From the NCBI GenBank assembly GCA_028281865.1, contig JANQJB010000120.1:1-45506 (forward strand): DNA of 45,506 bases, given 5' to 3'. Source of the stretch: Marinagarivorans sp. GTDB lineage: Bacteria; Pseudomonadota; Gammaproteobacteria; Pseudomonadales; Cellvibrionaceae. The notes under the pieces are model-generated. The model worked only from the letters and a program-made list of their open reading frames with translations. It did no database searches and was not told the DNA's origin. This document shows positions 15,130-24,203 of the stretch, in pieces. Every line of letters starts with the position of its first letter. The stretch's first letter is position 1. A program made the translations under genes and the position numbers.

Positions 15130-16632
15130 ATGAAATTACTGCTGATTCTATCCTGTTTTTGCGCCTTATTCGCTTGCGGCGGTATGGCTACTAAACAAGC
15201 AAAGCCAATCGATTTTGAACAAATCAATAAGCAAAAACATCGCCTTATCGTGCTCGCAGATATGGGTAACGAAGAAGATGAAATGCAGCAGATGATGCAT
15301 TTGCTGATGTATGCCAACGAAATCGATATCGAAGGCTTGATCGCAGTTTCCGGCAAGTTTCTCTACAAAGGGCGTCACGCAGGTCAGCACTACAAAAATG
15401 AACTACACCCCGAGCTGTTCCACGAGCTGGTAGACGCTTATAAAAAAGTGCTACCCAATTTAAAACTGCATGCCGCCGGCTGGCCTGAAGCCGAGCAGTT
15501 GCGAGAAAAAATTAAATCCGGCACGCCTGAGTATGGCATTGCAGCAGTGGGAGAAGGCAAATCAAATCAAGGTTCAAACTGGATTCTTAAGGTTTTGGAA
15601 AAAAAAGATGAGCGACCTGTTTATATTGTCGCAAATGCCGGAACTAATGTATTGGCGCAGGCACTCACCGATTACGAACGCACACATACGAAAGCAGAGC
15701 TAGACACGCTTATCAGTAAGATCGTTGTATACGAAAACGGCTCGCAGGATGATGCGGGGGCTTGGATCGTTGCGCGCTACCCTGAGCTCCATTGGATTCG
15801 CAGTAATTACCAAACCTACGGCTATATGGGGTTTCGACGCATCAATCCCGGCCCCTATGTTTGGCAACCTTATCCCAATACTCATCAAGGCCAACACGCT
15901 TGGGCTAAGGAGCACATACAAACTCAGCACGGTGCACTCGGCGCCCTTTATCCAGATCGCTTTAAAGGCAACGGTTTTTTGGAGGGCGGTGGCACAACGC
16001 CCTGGCTAGGATTGATCACACGCGGCTTATATGACCCGTACAACCCCAACTGGGGCGGCTGGTCTGGTCGATATACCGCAAACAAAATGCTCAATGTCTG
16101 GTCGCGCCACAAAGACATCATCGTCAACGAAATTACTTACAAAAATTTTTCTGTTTTCGCTGACGAAAAAGACACTTGGACGCACCAACCGAGCGGTATC
16201 ACTTACTCCGATATTTTGACGCCCATTCAACGATGGCGAGAAGACATATTAAACGATTTTAAAGGCCGCATGGACTGGTGTGTGGAAACTCGCGCAAACA
16301 CGAACCATAACCCGGTTGCCATCATCAACGGCATCAATAAACGTGTTATCTTGCGCACTAACGCCAATGCTGGCGCGACGCTCACTTTCGATGCATCGGG
16401 TTCATTTGACCCCGACAAAGATCAGAAAGTAAATTTCTCTTGGTGGGTTTACCCCGAAGCTGGAACCTATTACAAAACTATTGCGATTAAAAACCCTCGC
16501 GCGGCAAAACTAAAATTTCCTGTGCCTGAGGACGCCGGAGGAAAGCAAATTCATCTTATTCTGGAGGTATCCGATAACAGCGATATAGCGACAATGAAAG
16601 ATTATCGTCGAATTGTTATTGATGTTGAATAG
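15130..16632 (+). CDS. Sde182-like nucleoside hydrolase-fold lipoprotein (DUF1593)
   Basis: 500 residues with a lipoprotein signal (lipobox ALFAC, Cys16). The N-terminal domain starts with RLIVLADMGNEEDEMQQMMHLLMYAN (read in parts), the nucleoside-hydrolase-like calcium/Asp region of DUF1593, followed by IVANAGTNVLAQAL and ENGSQDDAGAWI. The C-terminal domain (about 405-500) starts with ILRTNANAGATLTFDASGSFDPDKD and is an immunoglobulin-like module ending DYRRIVIDVE. The family's namesake is the cellulose-binding protein Sde182 of Saccharophagus degradans. The natural substrate is uncertain; the fold suggests hydrolysis of a glycosidic bond. Monocistronic by spacing. It supports a plant or algal polysaccharide lifestyle. 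Confidence 0.85.
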   Translation: MKLLLILSCFCALFACGGMATKQAKPIDFEQINKQKHRLIVLADMGNEEDEMQQMMHLLMYANEIDIEGLIAVSGKFLYKGRHAGQHYKNELHPELFHELVDAYKKVLPNLKLHAAGWPEAEQLREKIKSGTPEYGIAAVGEGKSNQGSNWILKVLEKKDERPVYIVANAGTNVLAQALTDYERTHTKAELDTLISKIVVYENGSQDDAGAWIVARYPELHWIRSNYQTYGYMGFRRINPGPYVWQPYPNTHQGQHAWAKEHIQTQHGALGALYPDRFKGNGFLEGGGTTPWLGLITRGLYDPYNPNWGGWSGRYTANKMLNVWSRHKDIIVNEITYKNFSVFADEKDTWTHQPSGITYSDILTPIQRWREDILNDFKGRMDWCVETRANTNHNPVAIINGINKRVILRTNANAGATLTFDASGSFDPDKDQKVNFSWWVYPEAGTYYKTIAIKNPRAAKLKFPVPEDAGGKQIHLILEVSDNSDIATMKDYRRIVIDVE

Positions 16633-16974
16633 GCTTGATTAGAGAGCATTCATAGGGGCTTGGATAGTAATTAACTCAACAGTAACACGACTTCGAGCCC
16701 CTAAAACCGTTACAAATATCACGTTAGCTTGCATACACGTTGACGCAAATCAAATATTGAGTTCCCCAGTCACTCTAGCCAAAATTTGTTCTCCTAAGTT
16801 TAGAAATTCTCCATAGCGCAAAAGCTTTTCCAGCATACGCCAATATAAAAATATATTTACCTAACTTAGATTAATGATTTCTTTAACAAGGATCATTATA
16901 TTATTTGGGGCCTTCACCAATTGACGCGCAGATTATGCCTAAACCATTCGGATAAAGAACTTTAGGGGACGACC
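16633..16974. other. Intergenic region with a long-loop inverted repeat
   Basis: No gene seen. AGGGGCT (16654-16660) and AGCCCCT (16696-16702) form a 7-bp stem with a 35-base loop shortly after the upstream stop; without a T-run it is at best a weak terminator. The promoter of the efflux pair should lie in the AT-rich part near 16850-16910. AGGGGA precedes the next start codon. Confidence 0.4.
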
Positions 16975-18438
16975 ATGAAAGCTCAACATATTAAGAGCCT
17001 AAGTCATATAAAAACGCTACTTTGCGTTGCCATGCTAACTCTCGGCACTCACAGCCTGGCACTCGAAGGTTACTCCAATACGCTGACTATGGAAGGCTAC
17101 TTTGCCATCCTAAAAAGCGATCACCCCTTTTTTAAGCAGCAAGCCATCCAGCCTGAAATCGAAACAGAGATCCAAAAACAGATTTTGGGTGAGCGCGATT
17201 GGATTATCCGCAATACTACCCAGTACAGACATGAAGAACGCGGTGATGCGATTACTACACTCCCGCAGGAATTAGACCGGGTTGATTCGAATACCGGCGC
17301 AGACAAGGTATTTTGGGAAAACGGTAGTCGTCTGTCAATCGATTACGATTACGGTTTTAGCAATCAATTTTTTAAAGCGTCTGCTAGCGACTTGGACCAA
17401 TACGGAAACGGCCTAGGCGTTCGCTACAGCGTACCGCTAATGCAAAATCGAGGCGGTATTTTGAGCCGCCTGCAATACGAACTGCAAACCTTTAATATCG
17501 AAGTCAGCAGGCTAAACCAAATTGAAAATAGCGAACAGTTTTTAGAGCAGCAAGGATTGTTATTTATCGATTGGGCCTTCGTAGACGAACAATACCGTAT
17601 CGCTAAAAATAGAGAAGCACTCGCGCAACAGGAATTAACCCGCACACTCAACAAACGCAAAAGTCGCTTGGTGGCAGAAGTCGACGTCCTCCGAGCCAAA
17701 GATGCAGTTGTAAACGCACAGCTTGCAGTCAAATCGATTGCGAGTAATTGGAAAGCTATACAAGCTGAGCTCGCTAAGCAAAGTGCTTCAGCTTCGCTTT
17801 ATCGCAGCAAGCCCGAATTTAATCTCTACACAATTTCACTGCCAAAACAAGAAAGCACCGAAAGCTTATCGCTGCGAAACCTAACAGCAATTGATAAGCA
17901 ATTTAAACAAAGTCAGCGCCTTGAACGAGGCTTACAAAACCAATTAAAACCCACGTTGGACGTTGTGCTCGGTGCCGGTTTAGCTAGCGAGGATGATGAA
18001 TTCGATAAATCGACAAAGTTTGACAAGCCTCAGTATTCGCTTGGCTTGAACTTTCGATATCCGTTGGGTAACCGCAGCGTTAAAGCAGAACTTAAAAAAT
18101 CGCGCCTGCAGCAACGACAATTAAGATTTGCTCACGACACAATTAACCGTCAGACTGAATCAAAACTCAACAATTTATTTGTGCAAATGCGGGAATTGGT
18201 CGACGTGCTCAAATTAAACCAAGAGCAAATTAAAATAGCTAAGCAACGCACACAGGAAGAGTTAAATCGTCACAATCAAGGCAGAGCAGAACTCAGCTTC
18301 GTTTTGCAAAGCCGCGACAATGAACAAAATGCCTTGTTAAATTACGCCGCAAACGCAGCGACCTTTCAAAAACTACAACTGAGTTTTTTGGCCTTGAAAG
18401 ACCAACTCCTCACTCAACCCATTAGCGAAAGCCATTAG
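16975..18438 (+). CDS. TolC-type outer membrane efflux protein
   Basis: 487 residues with a Sec signal ending near SLALEG (about residue 30). The body has the two long helical hairpin repeats of outer membrane efflux proteins, for example LQYELQTFNIEVSRLNQIENSEQF and the later ALAQQELTRTLNKRKSRLVAEVDVLRAKD, and a second repeat with IAKQRTQEELNRHNQGRAEL. It should form a trimeric channel across the outer membrane. Start supported by AGGGGA six bases upstream. The RND pump gene follows 12 bases after its stop with its own AGAGG, so the two form an operon; unusually no adaptor (membrane fusion) gene lies between or beside them. Confidence 0.82.
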   Translation: MKAQHIKSLSHIKTLLCVAMLTLGTHSLALEGYSNTLTMEGYFAILKSDHPFFKQQAIQPEIETEIQKQILGERDWIIRNTTQYRHEERGDAITTLPQELDRVDSNTGADKVFWENGSRLSIDYDYGFSNQFFKASASDLDQYGNGLGVRYSVPLMQNRGGILSRLQYELQTFNIEVSRLNQIENSEQFLEQQGLLFIDWAFVDEQYRIAKNREALAQQELTRTLNKRKSRLVAEVDVLRAKDAVVNAQLAVKSIASNWKAIQAELAKQSASASLYRSKPEFNLYTISLPKQESTESLSLRNLTAIDKQFKQSQRLERGLQNQLKPTLDVVLGAGLASEDDEFDKSTKFDKPQYSLGLNFRYPLGNRSVKAELKKSRLQQRQLRFAHDTINRQTESKLNNLFVQMRELVDVLKLNQEQIKIAKQRTQEELNRHNQGRAELSFVLQSRDNEQNALLNYAANAATFQKLQLSFLALKDQLLTQPISESH

Positions 18439-18450
18439 AAGAGGTAGCAA

Positions 18451-21400
18451 ATGAGTTTTTTTAGGTTTTTTGCTCAACGGCCAATGCTTGCCAATATTAC
18501 AACCTTGCTTATTATTCTGATGGGTTTTGGCAGTCTAGCCACGATAAAGCGCGATGCATTTCCCTCGGTTGAATTTGGAGAGCTGTTAATAACCACTGTT
18601 TATCCCGGCGCATCCCCCGAAGACGTCGAGTTAATGGTGACCAACGAAATTGAAGAACAGCTTAAAGAAGTGACCGGATTAAAACACTATATTTCCTGGT
18701 CTCGCGAAAACGTCTCAACCGTTCATGTCGTTGTCGACCCCGATGTTAACGATGAAGATAAAGTAATTCGCGAGGTTCGCGAAGCCGTATCGCGTGTCAC
18801 TGATTTACCCAAAGAAGTCACTGAAGCACCTTTAATTACTGAATTGAGTACAGCTAGTTTCCCAATGATTGAGATCGGTATCGCAGGCGATATCAATTAC
18901 CGTGAGCTGCGCGAAGTCGCGCGCAATTTTCAACGCAAGCTTGAAAAAGTAACTGGGGTATCCAGAGTAGGACGGTACGGATACCAAGCTCGCGAAGTAA
19001 AAATAGAAATTAACCCGGATAAACTGGAAAGTCACGATATATCACTGGGCGAAGTTGTTCGCGCTATCGGCTTACGCAATATACGCGCTACAGGAGGTTC
19101 GTTTGAATCTTACACAAGTGAACAAAATATCGTAACCCTCGCGCAATTTCGTGAACCGGCAGAAGTGGGTGACGTTATTGTGCGCACCACATTCGACGGA
19201 CCTTCGATAAAAATTTCAGATTTAGCCTATATTCGCGACGATTTTGAAGAAGAAAAAATCTTATCGCGTGTCAACGGCGAAGAAGCGATTTCACTTATCG
19301 CATTTAAATCGGAAAACGCCGATATGATACGCACGGTTGCAGAAATTCGAAAACTCGTCGAAAAACAAAGAGCCTATTTACCCGAGGGCGTCGAGATGCT
19401 GTTGTCTAACGACGAATCTCAATATGTAAGAGACCGTTTATCTATCGTTGCAAACAACGGCCTACTCGGATTATGTATGGTGCTAATCGTACTCGCACTC
19501 TTTTTAAATTTGCGCATTGCCTTTTGGGTAGCTCTGGGCATTCCGGTCACCCTGCTCGGCGCGATATTTTTGCTCCCCATTTTTGATAGTTTTCTCGATA
19601 GTATTACCATGACAGCAATGGTGTTAGTCATAGGAATAATTGTCGACGATGCCATTATTATTGCGGAAAGCATTTACCAACACTACGAAAAAGGTAAATC
19701 TGCTGTCGAAGCAGCAGTCGACGGCGTAGCGGATGTAATAAAACCCGTTGCTACTACGATACTCACAACATTGATTGTTTTTATCCCCATGTTTTTTATG
19801 CCCGGCATGCTAGGCAAGTTTGTTTACGTTATCCCCTTAGTTATTACTTTATCACTTTTCATTTCGCTGATTGAATCGACGGTGGCGCTACCTGCACACA
19901 TTGCGGGAGGATTAAAAAATAAAATCGCGCCCAAATCTGATAAACCACATTTCTTTGATCGTTTAAAAGCGCGTTATGCAAAGGTTCTGAATAAGGTTTT
20001 GGTTGGGCGCCATTTCCTGCTATTACTTTTCATCGGCCTACTTTCAGGTGCAATCTACTACGCCTCACGTTATATGGATTTTATTTTGTTTCCTTCGTCG
20101 TCGGCAGAACGTTTTATCATAATGATCGAGACACCGACTGGCACGTCATTAAAAGCGACATCGGATCGCACACGTCAAGTCGAGGAAATCGTCTCGCAAC
20201 TTGATAAAAACGAGCTGGACTCTTTCGTGACACGCGTCGGAACCTTTGGTGAAGTTGGTTCAAGTGAACGTGAAAATAATGCCGCTGTTTACGTAAGCTT
20301 AACCTCTTTCGCATCACGGGAAAGAACAGCTGATGAAATTGTTGCCGATTTGCGTAGCAAAACGGATAAGTTAGAAAACGTACGGATTATTTACAATATC
20401 AACAGTGGTGGGCCGCCAGTCGGACGCCCTATTACTATTCGAGTAGTAGGGCCGAATGATGACATTCGCTCAAAACTCGCCGACGATGTTGTCACTTTTT
20501 TACAGACCTTTCCCGGCGCTACCGACATCGATCGCGATGATAAAGTGGGAAAATCGCAAGTCGAGATTAAATTTGACTACGATAAACTTGCCCGCGTTGG
20601 CGTGTCAGTTGCCGATGTCGCCCGCAACGTTAGAATTGCTTACGATGGTGAAGTCGTTACCAACGTGCGCTACGGCGATGAAGATGTCGATTTTAGGGTA
20701 ATTTTTACTGAGCAAGTTCGCAAAGATCCAGATTCATTAGGCAAATTAACTCTCCCTAACCGCAACGGATATTTAACCCCGCTAACTGAAATCGCACGTT
20801 TTGTGTCAACACCTGGACCAGCCAATTTTACTCACTACGATGGCGATCGCACTGTCACCATCACTGGCGATGTCGATACGGAAATCACAACATCATTGAA
20901 AGTTTCACAAAGCGTGAATGGAAAGTTTAATGTCGAACTCGACTACCCTGGTACAGAGTTACTGATTGGCGGAGAGGCCGAAGAAAGCCAGAAATCGGTA
21001 AATGAGTTAATGATTATCATGGGCATCTCTTGTGTTGGCATGTACCTGTTACTTACGCTCCTATTTAATTCCATTTGGCAGCCTATAATCGTGATGATGG
21101 CGATACCTTTTGGCTTATTAGGTGTGATTATCGGTTTCTCAATACACAACATGGCTCTCGGTTTTCTGGGTTTAATTGGCATAATTGGTTTAGCTGGCGT
21201 CGTCGTCAACGATTCGCTTGTGCTCGTCGCCCATATTAACGAACTGCGTAAAAGAGAGCCTGGTTTAAAAATTAGGCAAATCGTTGCTATCGGCACAAGC
21301 AACCGCCTGCGTGCAGTTATACTAACGACCGTATCCACTGTCGCTGGTTTATTGCCACTGGCATACGGCATAGGTGGTGCAGACCCTTACATGGGTCCGA

Positions 21401-21522
21401 TGGCCCTCGCACTTGGTTGGGGTCTGTTATTTGCAACGCCACTGACCTTGGTTCTTATCCCCAGTTTATATCTTATCGGCGAGGATATTGTCCGACTTTT
21501 TGTAAAAAATCGAGCAAATTAA
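18451..21522 (+). CDS. RND efflux permease (AcrB/HAE family)
   Basis: 1023 residues, full length for the family. It starts with a short N-terminal amphipathic segment (MSFFRFFAQRPMLANI) and the first membrane helix, then a periplasmic porter domain with the signature FPSVEFGELLITTVYPGASPEDVE. TM4 carries the proton-relay pair Asp399-Asp400 in IVDDAIIIAES, which indicates an active proton-driven pump. A second periplasmic loop and TM7-12 follow, with GLAGVVVNDSLVLV matching the second-half relay region. Substrate is not predictable. It pairs with the TolC-like gene upstream; the adaptor must be encoded elsewhere or be dispensable. Confidence 0.92.
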   Translation: MSFFRFFAQRPMLANITTLLIILMGFGSLATIKRDAFPSVEFGELLITTVYPGASPEDVELMVTNEIEEQLKEVTGLKHYISWSRENVSTVHVVVDPDVNDEDKVIREVREAVSRVTDLPKEVTEAPLITELSTASFPMIEIGIAGDINYRELREVARNFQRKLEKVTGVSRVGRYGYQAREVKIEINPDKLESHDISLGEVVRAIGLRNIRATGGSFESYTSEQNIVTLAQFREPAEVGDVIVRTTFDGPSIKISDLAYIRDDFEEEKILSRVNGEEAISLIAFKSENADMIRTVAEIRKLVEKQRAYLPEGVEMLLSNDESQYVRDRLSIVANNGLLGLCMVLIVLALFLNLRIAFWVALGIPVTLLGAIFLLPIFDSFLDSITMTAMVLVIGIIVDDAIIIAESIYQHYEKGKSAVEAAVDGVADVIKPVATTILTTLIVFIPMFFMPGMLGKFVYVIPLVITLSLFISLIESTVALPAHIAGGLKNKIAPKSDKPHFFDRLKARYAKVLNKVLVGRHFLLLLFIGLLSGAIYYASRYMDFILFPSSSAERFIIMIETPTGTSLKATSDRTRQVEEIVSQLDKNELDSFVTRVGTFGEVGSSERENNAAVYVSLTSFASRERTADEIVADLRSKTDKLENVRIIYNINSGGPPVGRPITIRVVGPNDDIRSKLADDVVTFLQTFPGATDIDRDDKVGKSQVEIKFDYDKLARVGVSVADVARNVRIAYDGEVVTNVRYGDEDVDFRVIFTEQVRKDPDSLGKLTLPNRNGYLTPLTEIARFVSTPGPANFTHYDGDRTVTITGDVDTEITTSLKVSQSVNGKFNVELDYPGTELLIGGEAEESQKSVNELMIIMGISCVGMYLLLTLLFNSIWQPIIVMMAIPFGLLGVIIGFSIHNMALGFLGLIGIIGLAGVVVNDSLVLVAHINELRKREPGLKIRQIVAIGTSNRLRAVILTTVSTVAGLLPLAYGIGGADPYMGPMALALGWGLLFATPLTLVLIPSLYLIGEDIVRLFVKNRAN

Positions 21523-21764
21523 ACGCGAATACAAGAGGTGTGTCCTGACGCGCACCATGCTTCACGTGTGAAGCGGTACAAGTATTCGAAAACACCACTG
21601 CCCCAGCAGCCCTTCTACATCAAGTAAGCGCAGTGCCACCGATAAGCTGATAAGTATGCGACGGAATGTAATTATGAACCTGTTAGTCATTGATTCTCAG
21701 TGAAGTCCGGCGTAAATTAGCGTCAAATATCACACCTTTAGGTTGATCATCCGGAGCTTAACTT

Positions 21765-22823
21765 ATGAGCACAAGCGAAAATAAGAAAACACTTGATGTC
21801 TTCTATGATAAGTTTTTAGGAAAGCGCGGAATTCCAGTATTTCTCAAGCTCGGAATCTGTATTCTGCTCGGGGCAATATTTTTGTTTATTCACTATTTTA
21901 GCGCCCCCAATTTTTTTCAATACAATAGTATATTTCTTGCGGCAATAATCGCCGGCGCCATGTTGTCGCTGTATTACGCAACTCATGAACTTAAATTGGT
22001 GATTCCAGAAATGGATAAACGTATATCACCCAAAAGCACCGCAGAGGAAAGTACGGAAGTAGTTGACGAATTTAACACTATGTTGAGTACTCGAAACTTT
22101 CTTTATTGCGGCATGGGTTTTGCGGTAACCAACTGTATTTTAGGTACTCTCTTCGGAATTCCCCAAAGCGATTATTCTGAAGTGCCGGGCTATAAAGCCT
22201 ACGAGCTTACGCTTTATTTTGGTTTTTTCCTATCCGGCTTTGTTTGCGGTATGGCCGTACTAGGTATTTTCTCAGTCTCAAGAGTTTTCAACCGCTACGG
22301 ATCTCGGTTAAAGAACTCAATTGATTTCACAGCGCCTGACCAATGCGGAGGCACTTTATTTGTCGGTAACTCCTTAATGATTTTCGGTTCGATTACCTTG
22401 GTTGTCGGTATGTTAATTACGATATATATACTACGGACAGAGTGGAGCAAAGAAGGACCACTAGCCCAATATTTAAGAACGCTGTGGATCTTATTTCCCT
22501 ATGCAATGTCACTTATGGCTTTGCTCGCACCGGCAATATCGTTAAATAAAACGCTTATCAAATACAAAAGAGGCCAAGAAGCAAAACTACGAGCCGAGTT
22601 ACATGAAATAAAAAGACTTATCGACCAGCCGGGTGAACCGGTTCCATCTGAGCTTTACGAACGCTATGAATTTGTTAAAGGGCTGCGCGAACAGGTGCAT
22701 AATATGCGTACATGGCCGTATGGTATTACCGCAAATATGCAGTTTTTGGGCGTCGTGATAGTGAATACCTACGCTGTTTCGCAGGCTGCACCCGAGGAGC
22801 TGAGAAAAATAGTCGGTTTTTAG
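21765..22823 (+). CDS. Multi-pass membrane protein of unknown function
   Basis: 352 residues that I cannot assign to a family. Hydrophobic segments occur at about 25-47, 52-72, 112-132, 150-178, 203-228, 245-268 and near 330, giving six or seven membrane helices. A charged helix (about 270-315, KTLIKYKRGQEAKLRAELHEIKRLI) precedes the last segment. Start ATG has GGAG nine bases upstream. The START-domain gene begins one base after its stop, so the two are surely co-transcribed and perhaps coupled in function, for example in lipid handling at the inner membrane. Confidence 0.7.
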   Translation: MSTSENKKTLDVFYDKFLGKRGIPVFLKLGICILLGAIFLFIHYFSAPNFFQYNSIFLAAIIAGAMLSLYYATHELKLVIPEMDKRISPKSTAEESTEVVDEFNTMLSTRNFLYCGMGFAVTNCILGTLFGIPQSDYSEVPGYKAYELTLYFGFFLSGFVCGMAVLGIFSVSRVFNRYGSRLKNSIDFTAPDQCGGTLFVGNSLMIFGSITLVVGMLITIYILRTEWSKEGPLAQYLRTLWILFPYAMSLMALLAPAISLNKTLIKYKRGQEAKLRAELHEIKRLIDQPGEPVPSELYERYEFVKGLREQVHNMRTWPYGITANMQFLGVVIVNTYAVSQAAPEELRKIVGF

Positions 22824-22824
22824 T

Positions 22825-23532
22825 ATGACGGTAAAAAACCTCAGCATAATATTGCTTGCGTTAACTCAGTTTTATCCGCCAATTGCAGTTGCACAAGAAT
22901 CAAAGCCCAAATTAGACAAACAAGGGATTAAGATCTGGACCGAAAAAGTGCCAGGTTCACGATTCAAACAATTTATCGCTGAAGTGGATATCGACGCTCG
23001 AATTGATACTGTTATCTGGCTGTTGAGCGATATCAGTAGGTGCAAAGAATGGTTGCACAATTGCACAAAGGGCATCGAACTACTCCAACGCAATATTAAC
23101 GACCGCCATTTATACCAAGTCAACAGCGTGCATAAATGGGCAAAAAGCCGAGATTATATTATTCACTCAAGCGTTTCCAGAAATTCGGCAACAGGTGAGA
23201 TAACGATACAACTGAGTGCAGACAACGACTTTTGCACAAATAAAAAGTCTGAAGCCTGTCAATCAACCGAAGCACAACCGTATATTCGCGTAAAAGTTCT
23301 CAAGGGTTTGTTTAAGTTAACACCCATAAATGACAATAAGGTCACTGTTTTTTGGCAACAACACCTTGAGCCAGGGGGAAAGTTGCCGCCGTTTATTGTG
23401 AATAAATTATTACTCGACATTCCGTGGAACACCCTCAATAACATCAGGCATCTTGCAGAAAAAGAGCAATCAACGCCTATACGAATGCAATTTGATCACG
23501 CAGGCCAAATTCTATCTACTGAAGCCCACTAG
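22825..23532 (+). CDS. Periplasmic START-domain protein
   Basis: 235 residues with a Sec signal peptide ending near AVAQE (about residue 24). The remainder looks like a START/SRPBCC lipid-binding domain: GIKIWTEKVPGSRFKQFIAEVDIDA, then TVIWLLSDISRCKEWLHNC with the conserved Trp, VHKWAKSRDYIIHSSV, and the C-terminal helix region NKLLLDIPWNTLNNIRHLAE. Bacterial START proteins bind hydrophobic ligands in a deep cavity; the ligand here is unknown. Four Cys residues in the mature part (about 72, 79, 137, 145) may form disulfides. It follows the membrane protein gene with a one-base gap. Confidence 0.78.
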   Translation: MTVKNLSIILLALTQFYPPIAVAQESKPKLDKQGIKIWTEKVPGSRFKQFIAEVDIDARIDTVIWLLSDISRCKEWLHNCTKGIELLQRNINDRHLYQVNSVHKWAKSRDYIIHSSVSRNSATGEITIQLSADNDFCTNKKSEACQSTEAQPYIRVKVLKGLFKLTPINDNKVTVFWQQHLEPGGKLPPFIVNKLLLDIPWNTLNNIRHLAEKEQSTPIRMQFDHAGQILSTEAH

Positions 23533-23537
23533 CGAAT

Positions 23538-23577
23538 CGACAGCAAAAAATTTGTACAAATTTCAACCACGCTGTCG
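23538..23577 (+). terminator. Possible terminator with nested palindrome
   Basis: CGACAGC (23538-23544) and GCTGTCG (23571-23577) pair, followed by GTTTTC. The loop contains a perfect 16-bp palindrome AAATTTGTACAAATTT (23548-23563). It could end the START-gene transcript, or the palindrome may be an operator for the downstream cytochrome gene. Confidence 0.45.
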
Positions 23578-23633
23578 GTTTTCAACAAAGCATAATATAC
23601 TTGGCCCACCTCGCTAACCAAAGAGATAAGCCC

Positions 23634-24071
23634 ATGCATATTCCAACGGCTATGAAGTTGTTTTTGCTCATATTTTTTGTTTCCGTCGGCTCAAACGCCG
23701 GCGCAGAAGATAAGACTAAACTCGAACGCGCCATGAGCGCCACAAACAAAGCTTTTAAAACCGTAAGACGCCAATCGTCTGACTCCTCAAAAAATAAGGA
23801 GTCCGCCAAGCTGGTCGGTAAAATGATCGAGAATTCCAAAAAAGCCATAAAATTAAAACCGAAATGGACAGTCGACCAACCTAAAAACGAGCAAAAAGCC
23901 TACGTTGAAGGTTATAAACAAGAAATGCAAACAACCGTTAAATTACTTGAAAGATTAAAAGTTGCTTTCGAAAAAGGAAAAAACGATGAGGCCAACGACA
24001 TCATTTCGGATATTCGTAAGCAGCAAAAAAAGAATCATAAAAAATATAAAAAACCTGATGAAGATGAGTAA
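23634..24071 (+). CDS. Cytochrome b562-like periplasmic protein
   Basis: 145 residues with a signal peptide ending near SNAGAED (about residue 24). The mature protein is Lys-rich and all-helical and aligns by eye with soluble cytochrome b562 (CybC): LERAMSATNKAFK against the LEDNMETLNDNLK helix, and NDEANDIISDIRKQQKKNHKKYK against the last helix ending NAYHQKYR. The two haem ligands are therefore predicted as Met34 and His135. ATG 23634 is chosen; it follows AAGAGAT and starts a proper signal, while an in-frame TTG at 23601 does not. An ATG at 23652 is an alternative. The physiological role of b562 proteins is unclear; probably periplasmic electron transfer. Confidence 0.72.
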   Translation: MHIPTAMKLFLLIFFVSVGSNAGAEDKTKLERAMSATNKAFKTVRRQSSDSSKNKESAKLVGKMIENSKKAIKLKPKWTVDQPKNEQKAYVEGYKQEMQTTVKLLERLKVAFEKGKNDEANDIISDIRKQQKKNHKKYKKPDEDE

Positions 24072-24203
24072 GCAGAACCAACCACTAACAATACCCAATC
24101 ACTATAAAAACCCAATAGCTATAAAAACTTAGTTAGCTGTTTTTTAGTTAACTGTTCTAATTAGTTTCATAGATACAATAAAAACCCAAAAAGGTCTTAA
24201 ACG

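Noticed and set aside
21559-21574. GCTTCAC/GTGAAGC hairpin after the RND gene
   Set aside because: The loop would be only two bases and no T-run follows, so it is not a credible terminator.
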